Source of the DNA: an uncultured Olsenella sp.
Lineage (GTDB): Bacteria; Actinomycetota; Coriobacteriia; Coriobacteriales; Atopobiaceae
DNA length: 26,978 bases
Assembly (NCBI GenBank): GCA_900548775.1
Contig: URLM01000025.1
Span: forward strand, 1-26,978
Reading direction: 5' to 3'
The notes under the pieces were generated by a model. It was not told the origin of the DNA. It made no database searches and saw nothing but the letters and a program-made list of their open reading frames with translations. Below, one piece after another: positions 15,265-23,490 of this stretch. Both the position numbers and the translations under genes were made by a program. Position 1 is the first letter of the stretch. The number at the start of each line of letters is the position of its first letter.

Positions 15265-16059
15265 CTACCAGTCGAACCCCGGACCGTCGAGGATCCGCTC
15301 GAACGCGTGCTCAACTGTGTCGGTGTGGTACCGGCCCAGCGGCAGCACCGACGGCTGCGACGTCTCCATCGTTACCGGACACCCCGCCCACTCGAGCATC
15401 TCCACGTCATTCTCGGCATCGCCAAACGCCATGCAGTCGCCGGCGTCAATCCCCAGGCGCTCGGCCAGCGCGGCCAAGGCAACGCCCTTGTCGACGCCGT
15501 TGGGCATGAGGTCGAGCCACTGCAGTCCGGTGACCTTGACCGTGCACCGGGTGCCAAAGCGCTCGTGCCAGTGACGCTCGCGCGGGACGCCGTCGGTGCA
15601 GTACGCGGAGACCTTCATGAACGGCTCCGGAATGCGCGTGACGTCGTCCAGCTCGGTCACGTTGTAGCCCGTCACGTTCACGAGATGGTCCACCAGCTCG
15701 GGTGCGCCAGTGCGCACGTAGACGGTCCTCATCCCCGAGACCACCGGCTCGCAGCCGGGGTCGGCCAGCATGTCCTCGATAATCTCGCGCGCAAGGTCGT
15801 CCTCCATCGTCGCGCGATACACCAGCTCGCCGTCGGCGATGGCAAGCGAGCCATTCTCGCACACGTATGGAATGCGGTCGGCCACGGGCGAGAAGAGCCG
15901 CTGCAGGTTGGTGTACTGCCTTCCCGAGGCGGACACAAAGACGATGCCCGCGTCAACGATGCGCTCGACAAGCCCCAGCATCTGCGGCGAGAAGCGCGGC
16001 GCCCAGTTGACGAGCATGGTGCCGTCGATGTCGCTGGCAATGAGCTTGGGCTTGCGCAT
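15265..16059 (-). CDS. Cof-type HAD-IIB family hydrolase (sugar or cofactor phosphatase)
   Basis: A 264-residue cytosolic haloacid dehalogenase superfamily phosphatase. Motif I is SDIDGTM (nucleophile D10, acid D12), motif II is VSASGRQ (about 43), motif III the lysine in NGVDKG (about 190), and motif IV GDAENDVEML (about 215). The region between motifs II and III forms the large C2B cap (FMKVSAYCTDG and surroundings), typical of Cof/YbiV-like enzymes acting on phosphosugars or phosphorylated cofactors. The substrate cannot be told from sequence. AAGGAG lies 6 bases before the ATG. It is convergent with the upstream ygiQ-like gene, separated by a repeat array. Confidence 0.92.
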   Translation of the reverse strand: MRKPKLIASDIDGTMLVNWAPRFSPQMLGLVERIVDAGIVFVSASGRQYTNLQRLFSPVADRIPYVCENGSLAIADGELVYRATMEDDLAREIIEDMLADPGCEPVVSGMRTVYVRTGAPELVDHLVNVTGYNVTELDDVTRIPEPFMKVSAYCTDGVPRERHWHERFGTRCTVKVTGLQWLDLMPNGVDKGVALAALAERLGIDAGDCMAFGDAENDVEMLEWAGCPVTMETSQPSVLPLGRYHTDTVEHAFERILDGPGFDW

Positions 16060-16155
16060 GGGTTCTCCTTGGGGCGGTCGGTTGGCGAGAAAGGCGCACC
16101 AACCCTACCACGTTGCGGTGGCGAGAAGCCCAGGAGCGCATGCCGTTCGTGAACC

Positions 16156-16245
16156 GTTGATGCGTCAACTTTGTGACGGGATTCACCGGCACACCTTTGC
16201 CCCCGCATTCCGCGATACGCTGAAAGCGAATACTTGATACGTCAA
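16156..16245 (+). promoter_or_regulatory. Paired palindromes upstream of marR (probable MarR operators)
   Basis: GTTGATGCGTCAAC (16156-16169) and TTGATACGTCAA (16234-16245) share the pattern TTGATRCGTCAA, an inverted TTGA/TCAA with a 4-bp centre. Paired 10-14 bp palindromes of this kind upstream of a MarR gene are the usual autoregulatory layout. The two sites are 78 bp apart and lie between the divergent Cof-type gene and the marR-ABC operon, so a bound dimer pair could affect both. Promoter boxes were not clear. Confidence 0.5.
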
Positions 16246-16281
16246 TGGACAAGGGTTTTCCCTTGCCTCACCGCAACGAGA

Positions 16282-16314
16282 AATGAGACAAAGGGACTGT
16301 CCCTTTGTCTCATT
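16282..16314. repeat. GAGACA palindrome adjoining the marR ribosome site
   Basis: A perfect 15-bp stem, AATGAGACAAAGGGA (16282-16296) with 16300-16314, loop CTG. It ends one base before the GGAGGT ribosome site of marR (16315-16320). It shares its core with the palindrome at 6864-6900, so it is a dispersed repeat rather than a gene-specific element, though in mRNA the hairpin could influence translation of marR. Confidence 0.75.
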
Positions 16315-16327
16315 GGAGGTGGCAACC

Positions 16328-16831
16328 ATGGAGCAGGAGGGACGCTCCCTCGAGGACATGCACATGCTGCTCTACCGCGCGTATCACGCGCAGACGAACT
16401 ACCTGCGACCACGCATGGCACGGCTGGGCCTCGGCCCCGGCCAGCCCAAGCTTCTCGCCTACCTGGCCGTGCACGGCACGAGCACGCAGCACGAGATGGC
16501 GACGTACTTCGAGGTAGACGACGCCGCGATATCGCGCATGCTCGACCTTCTCCGCCAGGCGGGGCTCATACGCACCGCGCGCGGAGAAGACCGCCGCACC
16601 AAGACCGTTGAGCTCACGGCAACGGGCCACGGCGCGCTTGCCGCCTGGGACAGCGTCTGCGACAACGAGCAGGACGTCATGCTCGCCGGCCTCTCGGCCG
16701 AGGAGCGCAAAACCCTTGCAGGCCTCCTCGAGCGAATCCACTCCAACCTTGCCGCCGCAAACGCCCCGCAGCCCCAGGCGGCGCAGCCGGCTCCCAGGAC
16801 AACGGCCCCAAGGGAGGCGCGCGATGAGTGA
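16328..16831 (+). CDS. MarR family transcriptional regulator
   Basis: A 167-residue winged-helix regulator. Helix-turn-helix: GTSTQHEMATYFEVDDAAISRMLDLLRQAGLI (about 44-75), wing with RGEDRRTKTVELTATG (about 78-93), then a C-terminal dimerisation helix. The last 25 residues are Ala/Pro-rich. The first in-frame ATG of the frame is upstream inside a palindrome; the start at MEQEG is chosen because GGAGGT lies 7 bases ahead. Its stop overlaps the next gene's start by 8 bases, so it is translationally coupled to a two-gene ABC exporter. MarR proteins next to drug exporters usually repress them and respond to the exported compound; two candidate operators lie upstream. Confidence 0.93.
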   Translation: MEQEGRSLEDMHMLLYRAYHAQTNYLRPRMARLGLGPGQPKLLAYLAVHGTSTQHEMATYFEVDDAAISRMLDLLRQAGLIRTARGEDRRTKTVELTATGHGALAAWDSVCDNEQDVMLAGLSAEERKTLAGLLERIHSNLAAANAPQPQAAQPAPRTTAPREARDE

Positions 16832-18680
16832 CCTCGCCCTCGTCTCCCGCTACCTCAGGCCCTACCGCAGGCAGTTCGTTCTCGCCGCGCTCTGCGCCTT
16901 CACCGAGGCCACGCTCGAGCTCTGCATCCCCTTCGTGATGGCGAGCATCGTCGACGTGGGCGTGTCCACGGGCGACATGGGACTCGTCCTTGCGCTCGGC
17001 GCCCGCATGGTGGCGCTCGCCGTGTGCGCAGGCGCCCTGGGCATGGGCTACGCGCGCTTCTCCGCCGAGGTTGCCATGGGACTTGGCGCGGGCCTGCGCG
17101 AGGCCGAGTACGCCCACGTGCAGGGCTTCGCCTTCTCCAACCTCGACGACTTTGACACGTCGTCGCTGGTCACGCGCATGACCACCGACGTCACCGTGAT
17201 TCAGAACGCCCTCGTGATGGGCTTCAGGCCCATGCTGAGAGGACCGGTCATGCTCGTGTGCGGCCTCGTCATCGCCTGCACCATGAGCGCCAAGCTTGCC
17301 GTGGTCTTCTTTGTGATCCTGCCCGCGCTGGCATGCGCCCTGGCGCTTATCGTGCACCATGTGGCCCCGCTCTTTGGCGCCATGCAGCACGCGATGGACC
17401 AGCTCAACGACACGCTTCAGGAGGACCTCGTCGCCATCCGCGCCATCAAGGCCTACGTGCGCGAGGGCTACGTGGCCGAGCGCTTCGAGCAGGTCAACGC
17501 GCGCCTGGCAAACGCCGCCACGCGCACCTTTAGGACCGCCGTCATCAACACGCCCGTCTTCACGCTCTCGATGAACGTGGCAAGCGTGGCCCTCCTCTGG
17601 TTTGGCGGCCAGATGATCATGGCGGGCGAGATGGGCGTGGGCACGCTCACGGGATTTATGAGCTACGTGCTTCTCATCATGAACTCGCTGATGATGATCT
17701 CCAACGTGTTCCTGCTGCTTGCGCGCGCCGTCACGAGCATCCACCGCGTGAGCGAGGTGCTGCGCGAGAAGCCCGCCATAGAGAGCCCCGAGCGCGGCAT
17801 CGAGCGCGTGGAGACCGGAGAGGTCGCATTCCGCGACGTATCCTTCAGGTACTCGGCCACGGCCGAGAAGGACGTCCTCTCAAACGTGAGCCTGCACTTC
17901 CCTGCCGGCTCGACCGTTGGCGTCCTGGGGGCCACGGGCTCGGGAAAGACCTCGCTCGTGCAGCTCATGGCCCGCCTCTACGACGCTAGCTCCGGCAGCG
18001 TCGAGGTGGGCGGCCACGACGTGCGCGAGTACGACCTTGCCGCGCTGCGCGATGGCGTGGGCATAGTGCTCCAGAAGAACGTCCTGTTCACGGGCACCGT
18101 CCGCGACAACCTGCGCTGGGGCAACGCCGCGGCGACGGACGAGGAGCTGCTCCGCGCCTGCCAGCTGGCCTGCGCGGACGAGTTCCTGGACCGCATCGGC
18201 GGGCTCGACGCGGACCTGGGCCACGGCGGCGGCAACGTCTCCGGCGGCCAGAAGCAGCGCCTCTGCATTGCCCGCACGCTGCTCAAGCACCCGCGCGTGC
18301 TGGTCTTCGACGACTCGACCTCCGCATGCGACATGGCCACAGACGCCCGCATACGCGAGAACCTCGCCCAGCTCACGGACGTTACCAAGGTCGTGATCGC
18401 GCAGCGCGTGGCCTCTGTCATGGATGCCGACCAGATCGTGGTCCTCGAGGACGGGCGCGTGCACGCCACGGGCGCGCACGAGGAGCTGCTGCAGACGGAC
18501 GACATCTACCGCGAGCTCTACGAGTCGCAGGTAGGCGGCACCGCCGAGACGAGCGCGGGCGACGTTGCCGCCGCGGTCGTCGCAACCGCGACGGCACCGG
18601 CAGCGCCCGCAGACAAGTCTGCGCCCGCAGCGGCCGCAACAGCCGCAACCCCCGGAAAGGAGGCCCCCGATGCCCGGTAG
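16824..18680 (+). CDS. ABC exporter half-transporter with degenerate ATPase site (subunit 1)
   Basis: A 618-residue protein fusing a six-helix exporter transmembrane domain (about 1-310) to a nucleotide-binding domain. Walker A GATGSGKT (about 369), signature VSGGQKQR (about 472) and the Q-loop LQKNVLF are intact. The residue after the Walker B aspartate is Asp (D496-D497, FDDSTS) instead of the catalytic Glu, and the switch His is Gln (Q527, IAQR). This is the pattern of the degenerate subunit in heterodimeric exporters of the LmrCD/BmrCD/TM287-288 type. A C-terminal Ala/Pro tail of about 45 residues is low complexity. GGGAGG precedes the ATG, and its stop overlaps the partner gene by 11 bases. 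Role: probably efflux of drugs, lipids or peptides. Confidence 0.94.
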   Translation: MSDLALVSRYLRPYRRQFVLAALCAFTEATLELCIPFVMASIVDVGVSTGDMGLVLALGARMVALAVCAGALGMGYARFSAEVAMGLGAGLREAEYAHVQGFAFSNLDDFDTSSLVTRMTTDVTVIQNALVMGFRPMLRGPVMLVCGLVIACTMSAKLAVVFFVILPALACALALIVHHVAPLFGAMQHAMDQLNDTLQEDLVAIRAIKAYVREGYVAERFEQVNARLANAATRTFRTAVINTPVFTLSMNVASVALLWFGGQMIMAGEMGVGTLTGFMSYVLLIMNSLMMISNVFLLLARAVTSIHRVSEVLREKPAIESPERGIERVETGEVAFRDVSFRYSATAEKDVLSNVSLHFPAGSTVGVLGATGSGKTSLVQLMARLYDASSGSVEVGGHDVREYDLAALRDGVGIVLQKNVLFTGTVRDNLRWGNAAATDEELLRACQLACADEFLDRIGGLDADLGHGGGNVSGGQKQRLCIARTLLKHPRVLVFDDSTSACDMATDARIRENLAQLTDVTKVVIAQRVASVMDADQIVVLEDGRVHATGAHEELLQTDDIYRELYESQVGGTAETSAGDVAAAVVATATAPAAPADKSAPAAAATAATPGKEAPDAR

Positions 18681-20523
18681 AGGAGGCGCCCCCGCGGGCC
18701 CCAAGGACCTGCGGCACACGCTGAGAAGGTTCCTCTCGTACCTAGGACACGCCCGCTGGCAGCTTTTGGCCGTGGCGGTGCTGGTCTGCGTGACCGGCGG
18801 GGCCAACCTCGCCGGCACGTACATGATCAAGCCCGTGGTGGACGCCGTGGGCGCGGGCGACTGGACGCGCTTCGTCCATCTCGTTGCCGCAACTGCCGCC
18901 ATCTACGCCGCGGGGGTCGCCGCAAGCGTGGGCTACACCCAGACCATGGTGCGCGCGGCGCAGCGCGTCGTCTTCGACATTCGCCGCGACCTTCTCGGCC
19001 ACATCGAGACGCTTCCGCTCTCGTGGTTCGACCGCACGCGCAACGGCGACGTGATGAGCTACTTCACCAACGACGTAGACACCATCTCCGAGGCGCTCAA
19101 CAACGGCTTTGCCAACATGGTGCAGGCGGCCATCCAGACCGTGGGGACCATCGTGCTTCTCGTCGTGCTGGACTGGCGGCTCACGCTCATCACGCTTGCC
19201 TGCGACGCGATCATTGTGGCATACGTGCGCTTCTCGGGCAGACGATCCAAGCGGCTCTTCTCGCAGCAGCAGCGTACCCTGGGCGCGCTGGACGGCTACG
19301 TGGAGGAGATGATCGTCGGACAGAAGGTTGTGAAGGTCTTCAACCACGAGGGCGAGAACCTCAAGGGCTTTCGGGCGCTCAACGAGGACCTACGCGCAAG
19401 CGGCACCGGCGCCCAGGCCTATGCCTCCACGATGGTGCCCGCGACAGTCGCCATCTCGTACACCAACTACGCCGTGGTGGCCGTGGTGGGCGCGGCGCTC
19501 GCCATAGGCGGCCACATGGGTGTGGGCAGCCTGGCCAGCTACCTGGTGTTTGTTCGACAGGCGGCCATGCCCATCAACCAGCTCACGCAGCTGGGCAACT
19601 TCATGCTCACGGCGCTTGCCGGTGCGGAGCGGGTCTTCTCGGTGATGGAGGAGCCTGGCGAGAAGGACGAGGGCACGGTCACGCTGGAGCGCGTGGACGC
19701 TGTCGACGACGCGGCGGACGACAACCGCCGCATGGCTGCCGGCGCCGCGGGCTGGCAGTGGCGCCGCGAGGACGGATCCACAGTCCCTCTCGCCGGCGAC
19801 GTGCGCTTTGAGAACGTCACCTTTGGCTACGACGAGGACCAGACGGTTCTTGCGAACCTCACGCTCTTTGCGAAGCCCGGGCAGAAAATCGCCTTTGTGG
19901 GTTCAACAGGCGCGGGCAAGACCACCATCACGAATCTCATCAATCGCTTCTACGACGTGCGTTCGGGCGAGATAACCTACGACGGCATCGATGTGCGCGA
20001 CATCAAGAAGGCGTCGCTTCGCTCGTCTCTGGGCATCGTGCTGCAGGACACTCACCTCTTCCGCGGGAGCATCGCCGACAACATCCGCTTTGGCAAGCTC
20101 GACGCCACCGACGAGGAGGTGCGCCACGCCGCATGCGTGGCAAACGCGGACTCGTTCATCTCGCGCCTGCCACAGGGCTACGACACACAGGTCACGGCCG
20201 ACGGGGCGAACCTCAGCCAGGGACAGCGGCAGCTCATCGCCATCGCTCGCGCGGCCGTGAGCGACCCGCCCGTGCTCATCCTGGACGAGGCCACCTCGAG
20301 CGTCGACACCCGCACCGAGGCCCTCATCGCACGCGGCATGGACGCGCTCATGCGTGGTCGCACGGTCTTCGTAATTGCGCACCGGCTCTCCACCGTGCGC
20401 AACGCAAACGCGATCATGGTGCTTGAGCACGGGCGCATCGTGGAGCGCGGCACCCACGAGGAACTGCTCGCGCAGCGCGGCGAGTACTGGCAGCTCTGGA
20501 CCGGCACCCGCGAGCTTGAGTAG
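18670..20523 (+). CDS. ABC exporter half-transporter with complete catalytic motifs (subunit 2)
   Basis: A 617-residue exporter half-transporter. The transmembrane domain occupies about 20-330. The nucleotide-binding domain has Walker A GSTGAGKT (411-418), Q-loop LQDTHLF, signature LSQGQ (515-519, with Gln in place of the first Gly), Walker B ILDEATSS (catalytic E540) and switch H571 (IAHRLS). The altered signature would pair across the dimer with the degenerate Walker B site of the partner, while this subunit's own Glu and His pair with the partner's normal SGGQ signature. This supports one obligate heterodimer with one active ATP site. A loop of about 60 residues before the ATPase domain (about 340-375) is acidic and poorly conserved in look. 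AAAGGAGG precedes the ATG. Confidence 0.94.
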   Translation: MPGRGGAPAGPKDLRHTLRRFLSYLGHARWQLLAVAVLVCVTGGANLAGTYMIKPVVDAVGAGDWTRFVHLVAATAAIYAAGVAASVGYTQTMVRAAQRVVFDIRRDLLGHIETLPLSWFDRTRNGDVMSYFTNDVDTISEALNNGFANMVQAAIQTVGTIVLLVVLDWRLTLITLACDAIIVAYVRFSGRRSKRLFSQQQRTLGALDGYVEEMIVGQKVVKVFNHEGENLKGFRALNEDLRASGTGAQAYASTMVPATVAISYTNYAVVAVVGAALAIGGHMGVGSLASYLVFVRQAAMPINQLTQLGNFMLTALAGAERVFSVMEEPGEKDEGTVTLERVDAVDDAADDNRRMAAGAAGWQWRREDGSTVPLAGDVRFENVTFGYDEDQTVLANLTLFAKPGQKIAFVGSTGAGKTTITNLINRFYDVRSGEITYDGIDVRDIKKASLRSSLGIVLQDTHLFRGSIADNIRFGKLDATDEEVRHAACVANADSFISRLPQGYDTQVTADGANLSQGQRQLIAIARAAVSDPPVLILDEATSSVDTRTEALIARGMDALMRGRTVFVIAHRLSTVRNANAIMVLEHGRIVERGTHEELLAQRGEYWQLWTGTRELE

Positions 20524-20971
20524 GACGGTGGGGACGGGCCGCACGCCTGGCTGGCGAGGCCCCTCTAAAAAGCCCTCCCTCCGGCGTTATTCCGACGCCC
20601 GTAGGGTCGTTTTGTACGTAACTACCTCGATAACGTGCCCTTCGGCGTCACTTTCTCGCCGGAGGGGTCGTTTCGTACGTAATCCCGTAGGGAACCCTCC
20701 TTCCGGCGTCATTTCGGCGCCCGAAGGGTCGTTTTGGCAGCAAGTGGGAACAAAACCTCTGCTCCGGCGTCATTTTCTCGCCCGAGGCTCGTTTTTTGTC
20801 ACAGGAGCCCGCAGAGAGCGAGGCGAAGGGGCTTCCCCTTTCCTCAGCGTGGGCGTCTATGCCCCCCTCGCGCCACGAACGGGGCCTCTCCCCGAATAGG
20901 GTCTCCACCTGTCCTGCCCAGCTGCTATTGGTGAGGTGTCGGGAAGCTCGTGCGGGACGAGGGGAGCGAAC
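20524..20971. other. Non-coding tract after the ABC exporter
   Basis: No plausible gene. It holds the repeat array at 20574-20816 and then about 155 bp up to the DUF4125 gene with GGGGAG at 20961-20966 as its ribosome site. I see no convincing terminator for the exporter operon and no clear promoter. Confidence 0.65.
20574..20816. repeat. Tandem array of the ~60-bp intergenic repeat, locus 4
   Basis: Four units start near 20574, 20635, 20695 and 20755 (period 60-61). Each has a TCCGGCGT or TTCGGCGT stem side, a loop such as CATTTTCT or CACTTTCT, then CGCC.GAGG or CGCCCGAAGG, then GGGTCGTTTTG or GGCTCGTTTTTT. Tails are TACGTAA in the first two and GGCAGCAA in the third, the same two tail types seen at 14998. 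The stems here are more decayed than at locus 3. Confidence 0.75.
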
Positions 20972-21670
20972 ATGGCGTACGAGAAGGCAGAGCGGGACGA
21001 GATTATCGGCAACATCGTGCTTGCCGAATGGACGCTGTTCCAGGCGGTGCAAAACGTAGGCGGCCGGGCGGATTGCCAGGACATGCCCAATACCTTCTCG
21101 GCAATGCGCCGCGCGCAGTTCGACTCATGGCCGGACGAGGCGCTCGACTCCTATGCCGACGACCTCGCAGAAGCCATCCAGGCTGGCAGGAACCCCGTTG
21201 CCGAGAAGTACGCCTACATGATGGCCTCGACCCACCCGGAGGAGTTCGAGGCGCTCCGCGACTCAGTGCCGGAGGTCTCTGCCGAGAAGCACGCCCTCGT
21301 CGAGCAGATCGTAGAGATTGAGCTTGGCTGGGCAGACCAGCTTGCAGCGGCGTATCCGCACTTCGCGGGCAGGGGCCGCCCCGTCCGCAGCAGCGAGGAC
21401 ACGTCCGAGGTCACCTCGATCGAGACCTACTCCAGGGGCGAGCTCTCCACGTACTCCGTGCGCACGCTGCGCGTCCTTCTCGACCACTATCGCTCGCTCG
21501 TGGAGAAGGGCGTGAACCTGCAAGAGCGCGTGGCCGCCGAGGAGGCACGGGCCTATGGCTACCCCAGCCTGGCGGCGGCTGACGAGGCCATCGCGAAGGG
21601 CACCATGTCTGGCCAGGGCCTTGACCCCGAGTTTGAGGTCTCCTTTAGCTGCTGCGGCTGCTGCAACTAG
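20972..21670 (+). CDS. DUF4125 family protein
   Basis: A 232-residue protein matching the DUF4125 pattern: AEWTLFQAVQNVGGRADCQD (18-37) and TFSAMRRAQFDSWPDE (41-56), the conserved opening of that uncharacterised family. The rest is mostly helical. A stretch around 164-174 reads RTLRVLLDHYR; the RxxxxH in it recalls the HEPN RNase motif, but this may be chance. The C-terminus ends in a Cys cluster (CCGCCN), possibly metal-binding. The start is supported by GGGGAG 5-10 bases upstream. The DUF4037 gene follows after 10 bp, so the two are surely cotranscribed. Function unknown. Confidence 0.85.
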   Translation: MAYEKAERDEIIGNIVLAEWTLFQAVQNVGGRADCQDMPNTFSAMRRAQFDSWPDEALDSYADDLAEAIQAGRNPVAEKYAYMMASTHPEEFEALRDSVPEVSAEKHALVEQIVEIELGWADQLAAAYPHFAGRGRPVRSSEDTSEVTSIETYSRGELSTYSVRTLRVLLDHYRSLVEKGVNLQERVAAEEARAYGYPSLAAADEAIAKGTMSGQGLDPEFEVSFSCCGCCN

Positions 21671-21680
21671 GACTACGGCG

Positions 21681-22658
21681 ATGCGAGAAGATGCGGACAC
21701 GCCCGCGACGGGACTCGCCCTGTCGCGGGCGTTCTTCGAGGCAACGGTGAACGAGCTGCTCGCAGGTGGCTACGAGTACCTGCGCGGACGCATGGCGGCA
21801 GGCCTTGTGGGGGCTGGCTCAGAGTGCCTGGGCTTTGACGACGAGTTCTCGCGCGACCACGACTGGGGCCCGGGCTACTGCGTGTGGCTGGACCAGACGG
21901 ACTGGCGCGAGTCTGGCGCTGCTCTCCAGGAGCGCTACCGTGCGATTGCCGCGCGCGGCTTTGACGGCTTTCCGCCGCGCGACACAACGTCGGAAAGCTT
22001 GGGCGAGAGGCGCGTGGGAGTCTTCCCTGTCGACGGGTTCTACGCGTGGCTTCTGGGTTCGCCGGGGCTTCCGTCGAGCATCGACGAGTGGCGACGCATT
22101 CCGGAGCGGGCGCTTGCCACGGCAACCAACGGCGAGGTCTTTATCGACACAAGCGGCCGCTTCACGAGCGTGCGGAAGCGCCTTCTCGCCTATTACCCCA
22201 ACGACCTGCGGCTGAAGCTCATCGCGCACGACTGTGCGGTCGCTGCCCAGGCGGGACAGTACAACTTTGGCCGGCAGACGCGGCGCGACGAGGACCTCGC
22301 CGCGCTCTCGTGCCTCGCGCGCTTCTCGGAGACCGTGACGCATGCCGTCTATGCGCTTTCGCGCCGCTACGCGCCGTTCTACAAGTGGGCGCCGCGTGGA
22401 CTTGACACGTTGGGCCCGTTGGGGCTTGAAATGCACGAGGCGCTCGACGCGGCCCTTGCCGCATGGCGCACGGGCAATGTCGAGCTGGCCGAGGTCCAGA
22501 TTGAACGCGCAAGCCACGTGCTTGTGGAGGCGCTGCACGCGGAAGGCCTCTCCCAGAGCGACGAGGGCTTCCTTCTCGCCCAGGCGATTGAAGTGAATTC
22601 TCCCATCTGTGATGACGCGCTGCGGGCTGCGGATCTTATGGCACCCGTTACTGTCTGA
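21681..22658 (+). CDS. DUF4037 family protein, nucleotidyltransferase-like
   Basis: A 325-residue protein of the DUF4037 family. Residues 46-61 read G-S, eleven residues, then D-H-D (followed by WGPG), which fits the nucleotidyltransferase-fold signature hG[GS]-x(9-13)-Dh[DE]. The C-terminal half is helical, with RRYAPFYKWAPRG (about 231-243) resembling the substrate-binding part of kanamycin-type nucleotidyltransferases. An NMP- or nucleotide-transferring role is therefore an inference; the acceptor is unknown. The ATG is 10 bp after the DUF4125 stop, with a weak AGGA. The gene ends overlapping the convergent TPR gene by 11 bp, with no terminator between them. Confidence 0.85.
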   Translation: MREDADTPATGLALSRAFFEATVNELLAGGYEYLRGRMAAGLVGAGSECLGFDDEFSRDHDWGPGYCVWLDQTDWRESGAALQERYRAIAARGFDGFPPRDTTSESLGERRVGVFPVDGFYAWLLGSPGLPSSIDEWRRIPERALATATNGEVFIDTSGRFTSVRKRLLAYYPNDLRLKLIAHDCAVAAQAGQYNFGRQTRRDEDLAALSCLARFSETVTHAVYALSRRYAPFYKWAPRGLDTLGPLGLEMHEALDAALAAWRTGNVELAEVQIERASHVLVEALHAEGLSQSDEGFLLAQAIEVNSPICDDALRAADLMAPVTV

Positions 22659-23490
22659 GGGACTTGTACAGGGCTTCCACGCGTGCGGAACCCTGCGTGC
22701 CTTTGGTACGCGAAAAGAACGAGGCGGCGTTGTCCAAGGCCGTACGTACATCGTCTGGGTTCACGGGAAGGCCCGACTCCAGGAGATCGAGCACTTCGTC
22801 GTAGGACGAGCGTGCGGAGGCAACGTCTCCCATGCGATCACGCAGTGTGGCAAGGGAGTTGAGAAGCGAGACAAAGTGCGGACCGCGCCGGAGCGAGCCA
22901 TCGCGATAGAGGTCGCAGGCTGCGCCAAGGATGCTGGCGGCGTCGGCAAGGTTGCCCTCTCCCATGAGGGCACTCGCCACGTTGGCGAAGGCAGAAGAGA
23001 GTTCGAAGGCTGGCGAGCCGTTCTCACGCACAATGTCAAGTGCCGCCTGGTAGCGCATGCGGGCGCCCGTTGGATCATGACGCGCCATGCAGAGATGCCC
23101 CTGGTAGTTGAGGCAGGCAGCATATTCGAGGGTGTGGTGGCTGGAGAAGAGCGTGGACGCCTCAGCGAGGGCAGCGGCGCACTCGTCCAGACGTCCGTCA
23201 AGTCGGTAGAGTTCGGCGAGGTTGTCCAAGCAGGTAGCATAGGCATCGCTGCGGCCGGCCAACGCCTCGATGCCCTCGAGCGCGGCGCGGAAGGACTTCT
23301 CGCCGCTCTTATAGTTACCGCGAGAGCGATAGAAGGAGCCAAGTTCGTTGCAGAGTGTCACGTACTCCGAGGATGCCGTACCGCAGGTGAGGGCCGCCTC
23401 GTCGCGCAGGGAAAGGAGTGCCTGCTCAAGTGCGGCTGGGTCCGTGCGATGGGCCTGCCAGGCGGCATCAACGCGTGCGAGTGCGTCCAT
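22648..23490 (-). CDS. Tetratricopeptide repeat protein
   Basis: A 280-residue protein built almost entirely of helical repeats with about 41-residue spacing, starting near residues 43, 84, 122, 164, 206 and 248 (for example YATCLDNLAELYRLDGRLDE and YAACLNYQGHLC). This is the longer-pitch TPR type found in kinesin light chains and many bacterial sensors. No signal peptide or membrane segment, so it is probably a cytosolic scaffold. The start MDALARV is chosen because AAAGGAG lies about 6 bases upstream; the longer open frame would begin in unrelated sequence. It is convergent with and overlaps the DUF4037 gene. The close packing suggests a functional link, but that is inference. Confidence 0.85.
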   Translation of the reverse strand: MDALARVDAAWQAHRTDPAALEQALLSLRDEAALTCGTASSEYVTLCNELGSFYRSRGNYKSGEKSFRAALEGIEALAGRSDAYATCLDNLAELYRLDGRLDECAAALAEASTLFSSHHTLEYAACLNYQGHLCMARHDPTGARMRYQAALDIVRENGSPAFELSSAFANVASALMGEGNLADAASILGAACDLYRDGSLRRGPHFVSLLNSLATLRDRMGDVASARSSYDEVLDLLESGLPVNPDDVRTALDNAASFFSRTKGTQGSARVEALYKSLRQ

